Positions 1-8,459 of a DNA stretch of 32,601 nt are shown one piece after another. Below the pieces are notes generated by a model. It saw only the letters and a list, made by a program, of their open reading frames with translations, did no database searches and was not told the DNA's origin. Source of the DNA: Muribaculaceae bacterium Isolate-002 (NCI) (GTDB lineage: Bacteria > Bacteroidota > Bacteroidia > Bacteroidales > Muribaculaceae); NCBI GenBank assembly GCA_004102805.1, contig SCEG01000037.1, forward strand, positions 1 to 32,601, in the 5' to 3' direction. The number at the start of each line of letters is the position of its first letter. The first letter of the stretch is position 1. Position numbers and translations under genes: made by a program.

Positions 1-4
1 CGAA

Positions 5-114
<110 letters not shown>

Positions 115-121
115 GTCAGAA

Positions 122-155
122 GGCGTCCTGAGCAACAGCTCAGGGCGCCTTTTTT
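122..155 (+). terminator. rRNA operon intrinsic terminator
   Basis: A 12-bp stem (122-133 with 138-149, one G-U pair) with a 4-base AACA loop, followed by a run of six T. It starts within about 10 bases of the 5S 3' end and ends the rRNA transcript. Confidence 0.9.
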
Positions 156-169
156 GTTTTGTAGTGTCC

Positions 170-190
170 GCGGGGGCGAGACGCCCCCGC
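170..190. repeat. G-rich perfect hairpin (module B, copy 1)
   Basis: GCGGGGGCG (170-178), loop AGA, CGCCCCCGC (182-190), then CCCCTGCGGGG-like sequence. Related copies are at 508-524, about 727-750 and 9553-9573, always between genes. Confidence 0.75.
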
Positions 191-210
191 CCCTGCGGGG
201 TGTGGGAGGA

Positions 211-250
211 TCAGTCGGAGTGGTCGTACATGTCTGACGGGGAGGACGTG
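211..250. repeat. Degenerate 9-bp GTCGGACNN array (module C, copy 1)
   Basis: Three diverged units spaced 9 bp apart (GTCGGAG, GTCGTAC, GTCTGAC). Better-preserved arrays are at 539-573, 6890-6909, 9621-9650 and 11965-11990. Confidence 0.6.
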
Positions 251-507
251 AGGTGGAGGTAAGGTCATTAATGAATGGGGCTGAGAGTGGTGTGTTAGGG
301 GTGATGATACCACAGACCGCCCTGCTCGGGCTAGGATGATGTGGCGTGGCTTTTTTTGGCCGTGGTCTTCGCCCGCTCCGCGGTCTGCGAACCCCGGTTA
401 ATCACGGGCACGAGCCTCCGGCTCTCCGTGGGGAGGGAGATGTGGCAGAAACTCTGCTAGAGGAGAGGCGGCAGGGGGTGATGGATACTGTGGGCGGTAG
501 CCGGGGC

Positions 508-524
508 GGGGGCGTCTCGCCCCC
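508..524. repeat. G-rich perfect hairpin (module B, copy 2)
   Basis: GGGGGCG (508-514), loop TCT, CGCCCCC (518-524). The loop is the reverse complement of the AGA loop of copy 1, so this copy lies in the opposite orientation. It sits just before a GTCGGACNN array, an order also seen at 170-250 and 9553-9650. Confidence 0.7.
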
Positions 525-538
525 GTGGGGTGTGGGGA

Positions 539-573
539 GGACGAGTCGGACATGTCGGACCCGTCCGACTGGC
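539..573. repeat. 9-bp GTCGGACNN array (module C, copy 2)
   Basis: Two GTCGGAC units 9 bp apart followed by an inverted unit (GTCCGAC), so this copy can also fold on itself. It lies directly between a module B hairpin and the nested-hairpin module A. Confidence 0.7.
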
Positions 574-579
574 TGGTGG

Positions 580-690
580 TGTAAATCGGCGTCCTTCGGA
601 AGCCGGTATTGGTTGGCGGGTTGGCCCCGGAAGCCTCGCGGGGCTCGGCGTCCGGGGTTATGCATAATCGGCGTCCTGCGGAAGCCGGGG
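580..690. repeat. Nested-hairpin intergenic repeat (module A, copy 1)
   Basis: About 110 bp nearly identical (about seven differences and one indel by eye) to 9425-9535. It has three hairpins in a row: GGCGTCC/GGAAGCC near 588-604, a longer CCCCGGA-A-GCC/GGC-G-TCCGGGG stem near 625-657, and GGCGTCC/GGAAGCC again near 670-686. All three share the same internal G-A mismatch. Between the second and third is the palindrome TTATGCATAA. A 26-bp partial copy is at 12038-12063. Confidence 0.85.
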
Positions 691-1554
691 TGGGGCAGTC
701 GGGGCCGTAGGGGGGAGGGGGTGGTAGCGGGGGCGGACGCCGCCGCCCCTGTGTGGGGTGTTTTTTTATGTGTTAAATATTGTTAATGGGGGGGGATTTT
801 TGGGTATGGAGGGATTTTTTTTGTATGTTTGCAAACGATTGTTAGTGCAAGTTTGCCGAGATTGCGGTGTGTGTTTGGTTTTATGCCGGATATGCGGGTG
901 GTCGAGGCGGGCTGACGAGCAGCGTAAAATTGAAATAAACGAGAGTCAAAAACCTGATTATTAAACAGAAAGTTGAAAGGATTGTGCCGTTGACCGGCTC
1001 AGTAACTATGCCGGAATGATGTGTTCTCCCGCTTGTGAAGCGGTGGGGATATTATCATGCAGACATGCAGCGAATGGCGGCCATGGAACAATGCCTAATG
1101 TAAACAATCCAAGGAGATAAAAAGTTGATGTCGATATCGCATTACATAGTCGTGCGGCAATCGGGCTCGGTGTCATACCGGTCGGCGTCGGGGCGAGTGA
1201 GTCTTTGGCGGTGATGATGTGCGGTGGGGTGTGCGGTTGCGGAGAAAGCCTATCTATTGATTCCAACTGTGTAAACTTAGAAAGATATGATGACGAAATT
1301 AGCTATGGAAGGCTTGCAGCAACGAAGATGAATGACAGTGTAGACTTTTTGTCATCATGTCAGATGAAAAAAGCACAACGGATTCCTTTTGTTATCGATG
1401 TCAGTCAATCAGATAGATGCAAATTATATATAATCATTGAAATAAACATATAAAGATTTTACCAATCTCTTAATTTGATTTAAATCCAAACTCTCTCTAA
1501 GAAAAACAACAAATAACAGAAAGCAAATATTTTAATTATAATACTTTAATAATC

Positions 1555-4500
1555 ATGAGAAAATTTATCAGATTTTTAGCGCTTTTTGTAGTGGCGTTCG
1601 CGTTGCCGCAATGGGCGCATGCATGGAATTTCAGCGATGGCCAGGATCCTTGTGCCATAAGGTTGAATTTTGATGATGGAGTTACGGTTGATCTTAATTA
1701 CTCTAAGACCAGCGAATATGACTGGGTAGGGGAGTATACCGCTACTTCCGAAACAGCCGGCTACAGCCTTGATGCGATGTGGCGCAACACTGGCGGTGAG
1801 GGTTGGGTTACAGGTTACGGTGATGAGTATACCAATTCAAATGTAGGCGAATGGAGCACCATTCTTAAAGCTGATAAGAAAGGGGGAAAATTTAAGCAAA
1901 GCGGCCTGACCTCTGGAGTCACTTATAAAGTGCAAATCAGGGGAAACAACGCTAATGATAATAATTTTTTCGTACGTTTTGTTGGGCCTGAGGAACTGTT
2001 GGATTTCAGCAACGGGACAAACCCGAAGGCAGTGGCAATCCAATTCAAGCAGTCAGGCAAACGTTATCCGATGACATTCAGTGACGGTGTGTGGTCTACA
2101 GATGTTGAACTTGTAGCCATCGAGACTGTCGGATATGTTAATTATACGATCTATGCTACAGACAAGAACGGTAAAGAATGGAAGTCGGGTCAAGACAAAG
2201 GCGCTGATACTCTTGGCGTATGGTCGGACCCAGCAGATGCCAAGACTTTCACTAAGGAAAATTATCAGGGTGGTGTAGAGATAGGCAAACATTACGAAAT
2301 TGAGCTGACCTCTGCTGGCAGCGACACCTATAAGGTGAAGTTTGCCGAAGCTGAGGACAAGGCTCCGGAGACACTGTATCTCTATAATATGAACGGCAAC
2401 AATGTGACTCAGCTTGGCACATCGGCCAATGCCGGTGACACATATACGTTTACCGCCGAGGTGCAGAAGGGTCAGCGGCTCATACTCTCGAAGAATGGCG
2501 GTGCGACGACACTTTCCGGCGCTCAGAGCCATAACGGACGTTTCTCACCTTCGGGAGCGAAGAATGTGCCGGGTGAGAATATTGCTTTCACTCAAAGCAC
2601 CTCCGGTTACTGGGAGGCTACCGCCACGGGAACTTACACATTTACCGTAGACTGGGCTACGAAGAAACTTACTGCAAAGGCAGACAATGTTGAGTTTGAC
2701 GGCCCTGCGTCGCTCTATCTCTACGGCACGCCGTGGGCAACATTCCTGGGTCAGGCGGCAGCCGGATCTGACGGTGTGTTCAGATATACTGTCAGACTGT
2801 CAACCGGTCAGTATGTAGGACTTTCGACTAATCCGAACGCAAAGACCTGGAAAGATATGCAGGCGAGCGGATATACATATTACTCCCCGGGAGTAGATGA
2901 AAATATCCCTGCCGGCGAAACGGCCTATAAATTCAGCGCTGCGACAGGCGGTTCTTGGGTGGCAACGAAGACAGGTAAGTATCATATCGCAGTAGACTGG
3001 ACCGCCCAGACATTTAAGGCGACATACGAGGAGCCTATACCACCGGTGACACACATGCCTCTCTCCACCTCCGATTTTGCCGGCGGCAAGAAGCATTACT
3101 TCATTGTCGGCGCGCGTATGGGCGAATGGCGTCTGCAGCCTGAGTGGGAGTTGAAGCAGAACGGCAATGAGCTCGTGCTCAGCAACCGCTATTTTTACAA
3201 CAGCGATTTTGCGATAGCTGTTGTTGACAGCTACGATGACTATATCCACCATCGTTATACATATTATGACGAAGGCCGTGAATATCATATCAATGACAAG
3301 ACTCTGTCATCAAGCGGTGACCTTTCGCAAAACCCTCACTCAATGGCGCTTACGAAAGGGACAACTACAAGTGTGGGAAAAACTTTCTATGCTGCATTTG
3401 ATGGAGACAGAACGGTGAAACCCTATTATGAAGGTCGCGGAGCGTTTATCAAGGAGGTCAAGGTGACGCTTAACAGCGACGGTCTGCCGACCTCGATGAC
3501 GTTTACAAAAGGCACGACAGCGGAAGCAGCGAAAAACCGTATATTTACTCTCGTGGGCGACAATATCTACAACCGCAATTACTGCAACGCAACCGACGGC
3601 GGCCAGACACCGCTGTATGACAAGGGATATTCGACGGACAACGGCTGGCAGGAAGGCTGGATACAGTTTGACCCGGAAGCAAACCGTCCGTATGTAGACG
3701 GCTTCGGAGAGTATCTGTATCACACGTCTTACACTCCCGACTATCTTATGGCCAACCCCGTGCAGTTCAACCAGACTGTGGGAGCCGGACGCGCGAGCGA
3801 ATTCTCATTTACTTCGGGTGAGGTGCAGTTTGTGGAATATACCAATCTCCCGAACTTGGACAGCGACCCGTATAAGAGCTTCTATAAGGCATTCAGCGGC
3901 ACTGAAACGATTGGCAACAACGATGCAGTGAAGATAGGCGACGGCTATAACTTCACGGTGAAGGTAGAGAACGAGAATCCTACAACCACTCCTAAGGCCG
4001 ACTGGAGCTGCTATGTCGTGCGCGACATGTGGATTGCAGGCGAAATCAAATTCTGGACCGGCTGGGGCGGTAACACGACCAGCCAAGATAACGCCGACCA
4101 GAAAACTGCTATCTGGCACGGCCCGAACGGTGGTCCCGATATCAAAGTGGGCGGACGCAAGACGGTCAAGGGTTATGACATCAATTCCGGTATGCCCGCC
4201 GTGTTATATAAGAATGTGCGTAACCGCGAAAACACCAACTACAAGGTGTCGGACGGCACCCCTGTCTACTTCAACCGCGTGGTGCTGTGGTTTAACAACA
4301 CTGACGGTGTAAGCGCATCGTATATACAGTTTATCCAGGAGTCGGCCGGCCCGGCAATCTTCGCCGAGGTGAGAGAGAACGAGGCCGCCGGCAAGAAGAA
4401 CTTTATCAACTACAACTGGTATCTGAACAAGGTGCAGGAAGGACAGGAAGATCAGGAAAACCTTAAGGTCATGGCTTACGAAATCTGCCGCTATCGCATG

Positions 4501-6810
4501 GTGGACGGAGTGAAGACATATATCGGACATCCCGAAGGCGTGGAGCCGGTAGATATCTCCGGTTATAACGTGACTGTAAAAGACCTCTATGAGGAAAGTG
4601 CCAAGGAATATGAGTTTACGAAGCATCTTGACACAGGCATTACAGCAGGGCGTGGTTTCGCTCCGGGTCTGTATCAGTATGACATCTATGTGACCTACGA
4701 GGGAGGCGTGCGCAAGCTTGCGCTGTCAAACATCGTGGCAATCTATGATGACGAACTCGTGGCTCCCGATGCAGTGGCAATGCAGCTTATAGAGCTCCGC
4801 GACGCTTACACCGACAAGTATGGCACTGACCATGAGAGCGGCCGCGAGACACTCCGCGTCACTCAGAGATATCTCACTTACCGTCCGAACGACAATGCCA
4901 ACTTCTATGTCATGGACATGGAGGAGAAAGATGTGGTTGTCGGCACGGAGACAGTGAAGATGACTGTGCCGGTGAACGCAGAGATGATTGATGCCGCCAA
5001 GGCCATCAGCTTCATCAACAATCACCCCGACCGCTACTGGTGGACATCAGACTACTATGTGCGCTGTCTGGACTACAATGAATATGCGCGCACACTCCAA
5101 GGCTATATCGACGGCGGCCTGATACTTGACGAACTTGTTCCGACCCCGAATCTCGAGGTGCATGAGACGATCGAATTCAAGAATGCAGACGGCGAGCCGG
5201 CCTCAGTGAAGCAGACCCGCGGTCTGGCACAGTCCTTTGTGTTTGGCGACCAGACTTACTATTCGCTGATTGTGAAGCGCGGCGGTAACCTTGCCAACGC
5301 TACATTTGATGTGACACTGCGCTATTCGTATACGAATGCAGATCATGAGACTGTGACACCGGTGACCACTGCATCTACGGAGATTAATCCTGTGATGCCG
5401 CGTCCGTTTGCTCCGCTCTACCGCTATGTGTATGACCGTCCGGATCTTAACGTCGGCGGCGACGAGTATAAGTGGGGCAGTGTTCTCGTGCCGCTCGAAG
5501 ATATTCCTGCCGACATGAGCAAGGAAGAGGCTCTCCAAAAGGGTATGCTCAAAGAGGCCTATGTGAAACTCGACAGTGTGTTTGACCCGCGTGCGTTTAA
5601 CCTTGAGGTTGATTTCTACCGCCCGAATGTCAACAAGGATATCTATCAGTTCTATGACATACAGTATAATATTACTGTAGTCAACAATGACCAGACTGTA
5701 GTGTCTCTGGATATGGAGGCAGTGCTCCACGACGTGGACACTTCTGATGATAACTTCCCGAACCGCTACCGCATGGAGTTCAAGGGTATGCACCCGCGCA
5801 ACGGCGTGTGGCCGGTTGTGAAGTTCGTCAAGACCGAATATGTGCCCAACAAGGCAGGCGATGAGTCTGGACGTCATTTCAAGTCGAAGACCGGCAATTT
5901 CGGTGAGATGCTTGAAATCGAGGCACGCCGCAAGATGAATGTCAATGTTAATCCGGAAGGTCTGCAGAATGTGCACCTCGGCAAGATACAGCGTGCCGAC
6001 GGCACTTGGGACTGGATGTATAAGGGTCATGAGCATTTCCAGGATGATGACGAGACTCTGGAGAACGGGAACAACAAGTATGAGGATACGTCGAATGACG
6101 TGAAATTCACTCCGTTCTACTATCTGATACAGCTCACAAACGGCACCGAGGATGCTACTTACGAGTATCTCGTGCCTCACTATCCCAACCACCACACCGG
6201 TGACAAGATTGAGATTGACCCGGTTACAGGTCTTATTATGAATGACACTGACCCGCTGATCGGCACTTATATCGCAAAGGGCTTCAAGAGCGATGACAAT
6301 CCGACAATCAAGGCTACAGCTATCTATGTGTTCGAGCGTCCGATCACCTGTACTGACCCGATGACTGCGGTCAACTTCAACCGTCTGGAAGTGGAGTCGA
6401 TCAAGTTTAACAACAATAGCGGTGCCGACGCAGTGGCAGCAGCAACGGCAGCAGCGGCTGCGAAGAATAATGGCCCGGCCCGCGTGAAGGATAATGTGAC
6501 TAACTGGGAGCTGGAAAATGGCAATTGCGGCGACCTGCCTGACACGGGTGTTGAGCCTGAGGGCGGTGTGCTCGACCTGAGCGCTGAGAACCCTACTACG
6601 GGCTATAACAGCTATATCGCTGCGCGCGGTGCAGAATACTCGAACAAGGTTGACAGCAATGTGACCGGCGTGGAGGATGTGCTGCTCGGCGGCGAGAACG
6701 GTGAGGTTGTGTACTACAATCTCCAGGGTATGCGCATCGATGAGCCGACTGCTGCGGGTGTTTACTTCCGCGTGGAGGGCAAGAATGTGACCAAGGTGGT
6801 TGTGAAGTAA
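1555..6810 (+). CDS. Very large secreted surface protein with Por/T9SS-like tail
   Basis: A 1751-residue protein I cannot name by family. Residues 1-23 are a classic signal peptide ending AHA, so it leaves the cytoplasm. Internal repeats are visible: two modules of about 120 residues (about 24-147 and 148-267) each opening with (W/L)-(N/D)-FS-(D/N)-G..NP-like sequence, then two modules of about 115 residues (from about 270 and 383) each beginning with an LYLY strand and ending in a G-Y/K-...-VDW...K strand. Residues about 496-1600 are long beta-rich sequence with many aromatic residues. A low-complexity Ala-rich linker (about residues 1626-1638) precedes a tail with YYNLQGMRI and a GVY...G..V.K pattern, like Por-secretion (T9SS type A) sorting domains. 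ATG start at 1555 gives the full signal peptide. The terminator right after it and the long upstream spacer point to a single-gene transcript. Probably surface-exposed or secreted; ligand or substrate unknown. Confidence 0.85.
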   Translation: MRKFIRFLALFVVAFALPQWAHAWNFSDGQDPCAIRLNFDDGVTVDLNYSKTSEYDWVGEYTATSETAGYSLDAMWRNTGGEGWVTGYGDEYTNSNVGEWSTILKADKKGGKFKQSGLTSGVTYKVQIRGNNANDNNFFVRFVGPEELLDFSNGTNPKAVAIQFKQSGKRYPMTFSDGVWSTDVELVAIETVGYVNYTIYATDKNGKEWKSGQDKGADTLGVWSDPADAKTFTKENYQGGVEIGKHYEIELTSAGSDTYKVKFAEAEDKAPETLYLYNMNGNNVTQLGTSANAGDTYTFTAEVQKGQRLILSKNGGATTLSGAQSHNGRFSPSGAKNVPGENIAFTQSTSGYWEATATGTYTFTVDWATKKLTAKADNVEFDGPASLYLYGTPWATFLGQAAAGSDGVFRYTVRLSTGQYVGLSTNPNAKTWKDMQASGYTYYSPGVDENIPAGETAYKFSAATGGSWVATKTGKYHIAVDWTAQTFKATYEEPIPPVTHMPLSTSDFAGGKKHYFIVGARMGEWRLQPEWELKQNGNELVLSNRYFYNSDFAIAVVDSYDDYIHHRYTYYDEGREYHINDKTLSSSGDLSQNPHSMALTKGTTTSVGKTFYAAFDGDRTVKPYYEGRGAFIKEVKVTLNSDGLPTSMTFTKGTTAEAAKNRIFTLVGDNIYNRNYCNATDGGQTPLYDKGYSTDNGWQEGWIQFDPEANRPYVDGFGEYLYHTSYTPDYLMANPVQFNQTVGAGRASEFSFTSGEVQFVEYTNLPNLDSDPYKSFYKAFSGTETIGNNDAVKIGDGYNFTVKVENENPTTTPKADWSCYVVRDMWIAGEIKFWTGWGGNTTSQDNADQKTAIWHGPNGGPDIKVGGRKTVKGYDINSGMPAVLYKNVRNRENTNYKVSDGTPVYFNRVVLWFNNTDGVSASYIQFIQESAGPAIFAEVRENEAAGKKNFINYNWYLNKVQEGQEDQENLKVMAYEICRYRMVDGVKTYIGHPEGVEPVDISGYNVTVKDLYEESAKEYEFTKHLDTGITAGRGFAPGLYQYDIYVTYEGGVRKLALSNIVAIYDDELVAPDAVAMQLIELRDAYTDKYGTDHESGRETLRVTQRYLTYRPNDNANFYVMDMEEKDVVVGTETVKMTVPVNAEMIDAAKAISFINNHPDRYWWTSDYYVRCLDYNEYARTLQGYIDGGLILDELVPTPNLEVHETIEFKNADGEPASVKQTRGLAQSFVFGDQTYYSLIVKRGGNLANATFDVTLRYSYTNADHETVTPVTTASTEINPVMPRPFAPLYRYVYDRPDLNVGGDEYKWGSVLVPLEDIPADMSKEEALQKGMLKEAYVKLDSVFDPRAFNLEVDFYRPNVNKDIYQFYDIQYNITVVNNDQTVVSLDMEAVLHDVDTSDDNFPNRYRMEFKGMHPRNGVWPVVKFVKTEYVPNKAGDESGRHFKSKTGNFGEMLEIEARRKMNVNVNPEGLQNVHLGKIQRADGTWDWMYKGHEHFQDDDETLENGNNKYEDTSNDVKFTPFYYLIQLTNGTEDATYEYLVPHYPNHHTGDKIEIDPVTGLIMNDTDPLIGTYIAKGFKSDDNPTIKATAIYVFERPITCTDPMTAVNFNRLEVESIKFNNNSGADAVAAATAAAAAKNNGPARVKDNVTNWELENGNCGDLPDTGVEPEGGVLDLSAENPTTGYNSYIAARGAEYSNKVDSNVTGVEDVLLGGENGEVVYYNLQGMRIDEPTAAGVYFRVEGKNVTKVVVK

Positions 6811-6832
6811 TTGACGGCCATTATGTGATATG

Positions 6833-6864
6833 GGCCTCCGGCGTCAGCCGGAGGCCTTTTTTTT
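6833..6864 (+). terminator. Terminator of the large secreted protein gene
   Basis: A perfect 10-bp stem (6833-6842 with 6847-6856), GTCA loop and eight T, 22 bp after the stop codon. Confidence 0.92.
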
Positions 6865-6889
6865 GTTGGGGGGGAGGACGTGTGGGACA

Positions 6890-6909
6890 GGTCGGACGTG
6901 TCGGACGGG
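6890..6909. repeat. 9-bp GTCGGACNN array (module C, copy 3)
   Basis: GTCGGAC units at 6891 and 6900 with a diverged unit (GTGGGAC) just before. Lies just downstream of a terminator, like the copy at 11965. Confidence 0.7.
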
Positions 6910-6920
6910 GAGGAGGGGAA

Positions 6921-7032
6921 TTTTTTGTGGGTTTGGTTTTTTTGTTTTAATTTTAAGTTTTATTTCTTTTGGATTTTTATATATTTTATTTTTATTCTAT
7001 TTCGTTTTATTTCATTTATAGTTCTTTTTTTT
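6921..7032 (+). promoter_or_regulatory. U-rich leader of the RNA helicase gene
   Basis: About 112 bases before the start codon that are mostly T, with only five C by count. It should contain the promoter and 5' UTR of the helicase, but I see no clear TAnnTTTG box. Long U-rich leaders can be unstructured ribosome or RNA-chaperone landing regions; that role here is inference. Confidence 0.45.
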
Positions 7033-8388
7033 ATGAAGGTTGATGATATTTTGGGTCGGGTCAGGGGGCTTGACGGGATTGCGGAGGTTAATGAGATGCA
7101 ACGGGCTATGGCCGGTGATTGCAGCGGTCGGGTTATGCTTACTGCTCCTACGGGGTCGGGTAAGACGCTGGCGTTTGTTGTGAGGCTGTTGCGTGAGGTG
7201 GAGCCGGGGGGTGGTGGTTCGGAGGGGGCTGTCGGGGGCGTGCAGGGGGTGGTTGTGGCGCCTACGCGGGAGCTTGTGGTGCAGATCGGGGGAACTCTGC
7301 GCGGTGTTTTGAACGGTGGTGGGGGGCCGTGCGGAGTGCGGGCGGTGACGTTGTATGGGGGGCATGATTTCAGGACGGAGGTGAATGAGCTTGCTGCTGG
7401 GGCTGATGTGGTGGTTGCTACGCCGGGCCGTCTGCTTGATCATATCAACCGTGGGTCGGTGGATGTGAGTGGTGTGAGGTGTCTGGTTGTGGATGAGTTT
7501 GACAAGTGTCTGGAGATGGGGTTTCAGGATGAGATGAGTCGGATTGTGAGGCGGATGCGCGGTGTGCGTACGCTGGCGCTGACGTCGGCTACCGCGGGGT
7601 TGGAGTTGCCGGGGTTTGTGGGTGACGTGGGCAGTTTCCGCCGGTATGACTATGGTGAGGGAGAGACGTCGCCGGCGGGTGAGACGCGGGTGCGTGAGGT
7701 GGTGTCGCCGTGTCGTGACAAGTTGGCTACGCTGTCGGGGCTGTTGCGCTGTGAGGCTCGGGGGCGGGTGATTGTGTTTGTCAATCACCGTGAGAGTGCG
7801 GAGCGTGTTTTTGAGTTTCTGATGCGTGAGGGTGTGCCTGCGGTGTTGTATCACGGCGGGCTTGACCAGCAGCAGCGTCGTGTGGCGGTGGAGCTTCTGG
7901 CCAATGGGTCGCGGCGGGTGATGGTGGCGACGGATCTTGCTGCCCGTGGTCTGGATATAGCGGGGCTTGACGGGGTTGTGCATTATCATCTGCCGGGTGA
8001 CTTGGAGACGTGGACGCACCGCAACGGGCGGACGGGGCGTCAGGGTGCGCGCGGTGAGGTGTATGCGATTGTGTCGGATGGTGAGCGGTTGCCTGAGGGG
8101 GCTGTGGCGTCGGAGCGTATTGATGTGTCGGGGGCCGGGGGGCGCCCTGTGGCGGCGGCATGGGAGACGCTGTATATCAATGCGGGGCGTAAGGAGAAGG
8201 TGTCGAAGGGTGATGTGGCGGGTTATGTGATGCAGCGCGGGGGGCTGGGACGCGATGAGGTGGGGCGGATCATGGTGGATGACCATTATGCGCTTGTGGC
8301 AGTGCCTGCGGGGCGTGGGGCTGAGGTGGCGGCGGCGCTTGCGCCGCACCGGCTGAAGAAGGTGAGGGTGAGGGTGAGTGTGATGTGA
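7033..8388 (+). CDS. DEAD-box ATP-dependent RNA helicase, DbpA-like
   Basis: An RNA helicase of 451 residues that uses ATP to remodel structured RNA, probably in ribosome assembly. Visible motifs: Q-motif-like NEMQ (about 20-23), Walker A APTGSGKT (38-45), PTREL (78-81), TPGR, motif II DEFD (154-157) in place of DEAD, SAT (185-187), then in the second RecA domain the ATDLAARGLDI block and HRNGRTGRQG. The last 75 residues, from LYINAGRKEKV, match the small RNA-binding domain at the end of DbpA/CsdA helicases. The ATG at 7033 is preferred because the upstream in-frame extension would run through the T-rich leader and repeat DNA and has no conserved sequence. Third positions are extremely G/T-rich on this strand. 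The gene is convergent with fabD. Family assignment is firm; the exact RNA target is not known. Confidence 0.93.
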   Translation: MKVDDILGRVRGLDGIAEVNEMQRAMAGDCSGRVMLTAPTGSGKTLAFVVRLLREVEPGGGGSEGAVGGVQGVVVAPTRELVVQIGGTLRGVLNGGGGPCGVRAVTLYGGHDFRTEVNELAAGADVVVATPGRLLDHINRGSVDVSGVRCLVVDEFDKCLEMGFQDEMSRIVRRMRGVRTLALTSATAGLELPGFVGDVGSFRRYDYGEGETSPAGETRVREVVSPCRDKLATLSGLLRCEARGRVIVFVNHRESAERVFEFLMREGVPAVLYHGGLDQQQRRVAVELLANGSRRVMVATDLAARGLDIAGLDGVVHYHLPGDLETWTHRNGRTGRQGARGEVYAIVSDGERLPEGAVASERIDVSGAGGRPVAAAWETLYINAGRKEKVSKGDVAGYVMQRGGLGRDEVGRIMVDDHYALVAVPAGRGAEVAAALAPHRLKKVRVRVSVM

Positions 8389-8400
8389 CGGGGGAAAGGG

Positions 8401-8431
8401 GACGGGCCCGGCAGTTTATGCCGGGCCCGTC
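8401..8431. terminator. Hairpin between convergent helicase and fabD
   Basis: A perfect 13-bp stem (8401-8413 with 8419-8431) and 5-base loop GTTTA, placed 12 bp after the helicase stop and 28 bp after the end of fabD. It lacks a T-run on either side, so it may work as a bidirectional 3' end or transcript-stabilising hairpin and not as a classical intrinsic terminator. Confidence 0.65.
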
Positions 8432-8459
8432 GGTTGGGGGTATATTTTTCGTTATTGTT

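Larger units (their letters stand above)
156..1554. other. Gene-poor spacer after the rRNA operon
   Basis: About 1.4 kb without a gene I can support. The left part (about 165-760) is a mosaic of GC-rich hairpins and repeats listed separately; another hairpin, GAGCC-TCC-GGCTC inside CAC...GTG, lies near 410-430. The open frames over this part translate the repeats. From about 760 to 1260 the sequence has mixed composition, including a perfect palindrome GTTTGCAAAC at 827-836 of unknown role. From about 1260 the DNA becomes AT-rich and leads into the promoter region of the large gene at 1555. Short open frames at 1006-1266 (minus) and 1205-1453 (plus, TTG start) have no recognisable domain or signal, and I do not call them genes. 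Confidence 0.6.

Noticed and set aside
655..666. TTATGCATAA palindrome in module A as a Xer site
   Set aside because: The half-sites are in the inverted order relative to dif (CATAA-6-TTATG), and the palindrome is part of a dispersed repeat.
346..786. 146-residue open frame after the rRNA operon
   Set aside because: It translates repeat modules; the same peptide pattern reappears in the false frame at 9358-9618 over module A copy 2. No start signal, domain or independent conservation.
1006..1453. Two short frames in the spacer (minus 86 and plus 82 codons)
   Set aside because: They overlap each other on opposite strands, the plus one needs a TTG start, and neither shows a signal peptide, domain or promoter.
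5203..6195. 330-codon minus-strand frame inside the large secreted protein gene
   Set aside because: His/Val/Ile/Leu-rich antisense product without motif; the sense frame is uninterrupted with signal peptide and sorting tail.
7012..8349. Long minus-strand frame (445 codons) opposite the helicase
   Set aside because: Product is His/Arg/Thr/Pro-rich with no motif, as expected from the antisense of a G/T-rich gene; the plus-strand frame has all helicase motifs.
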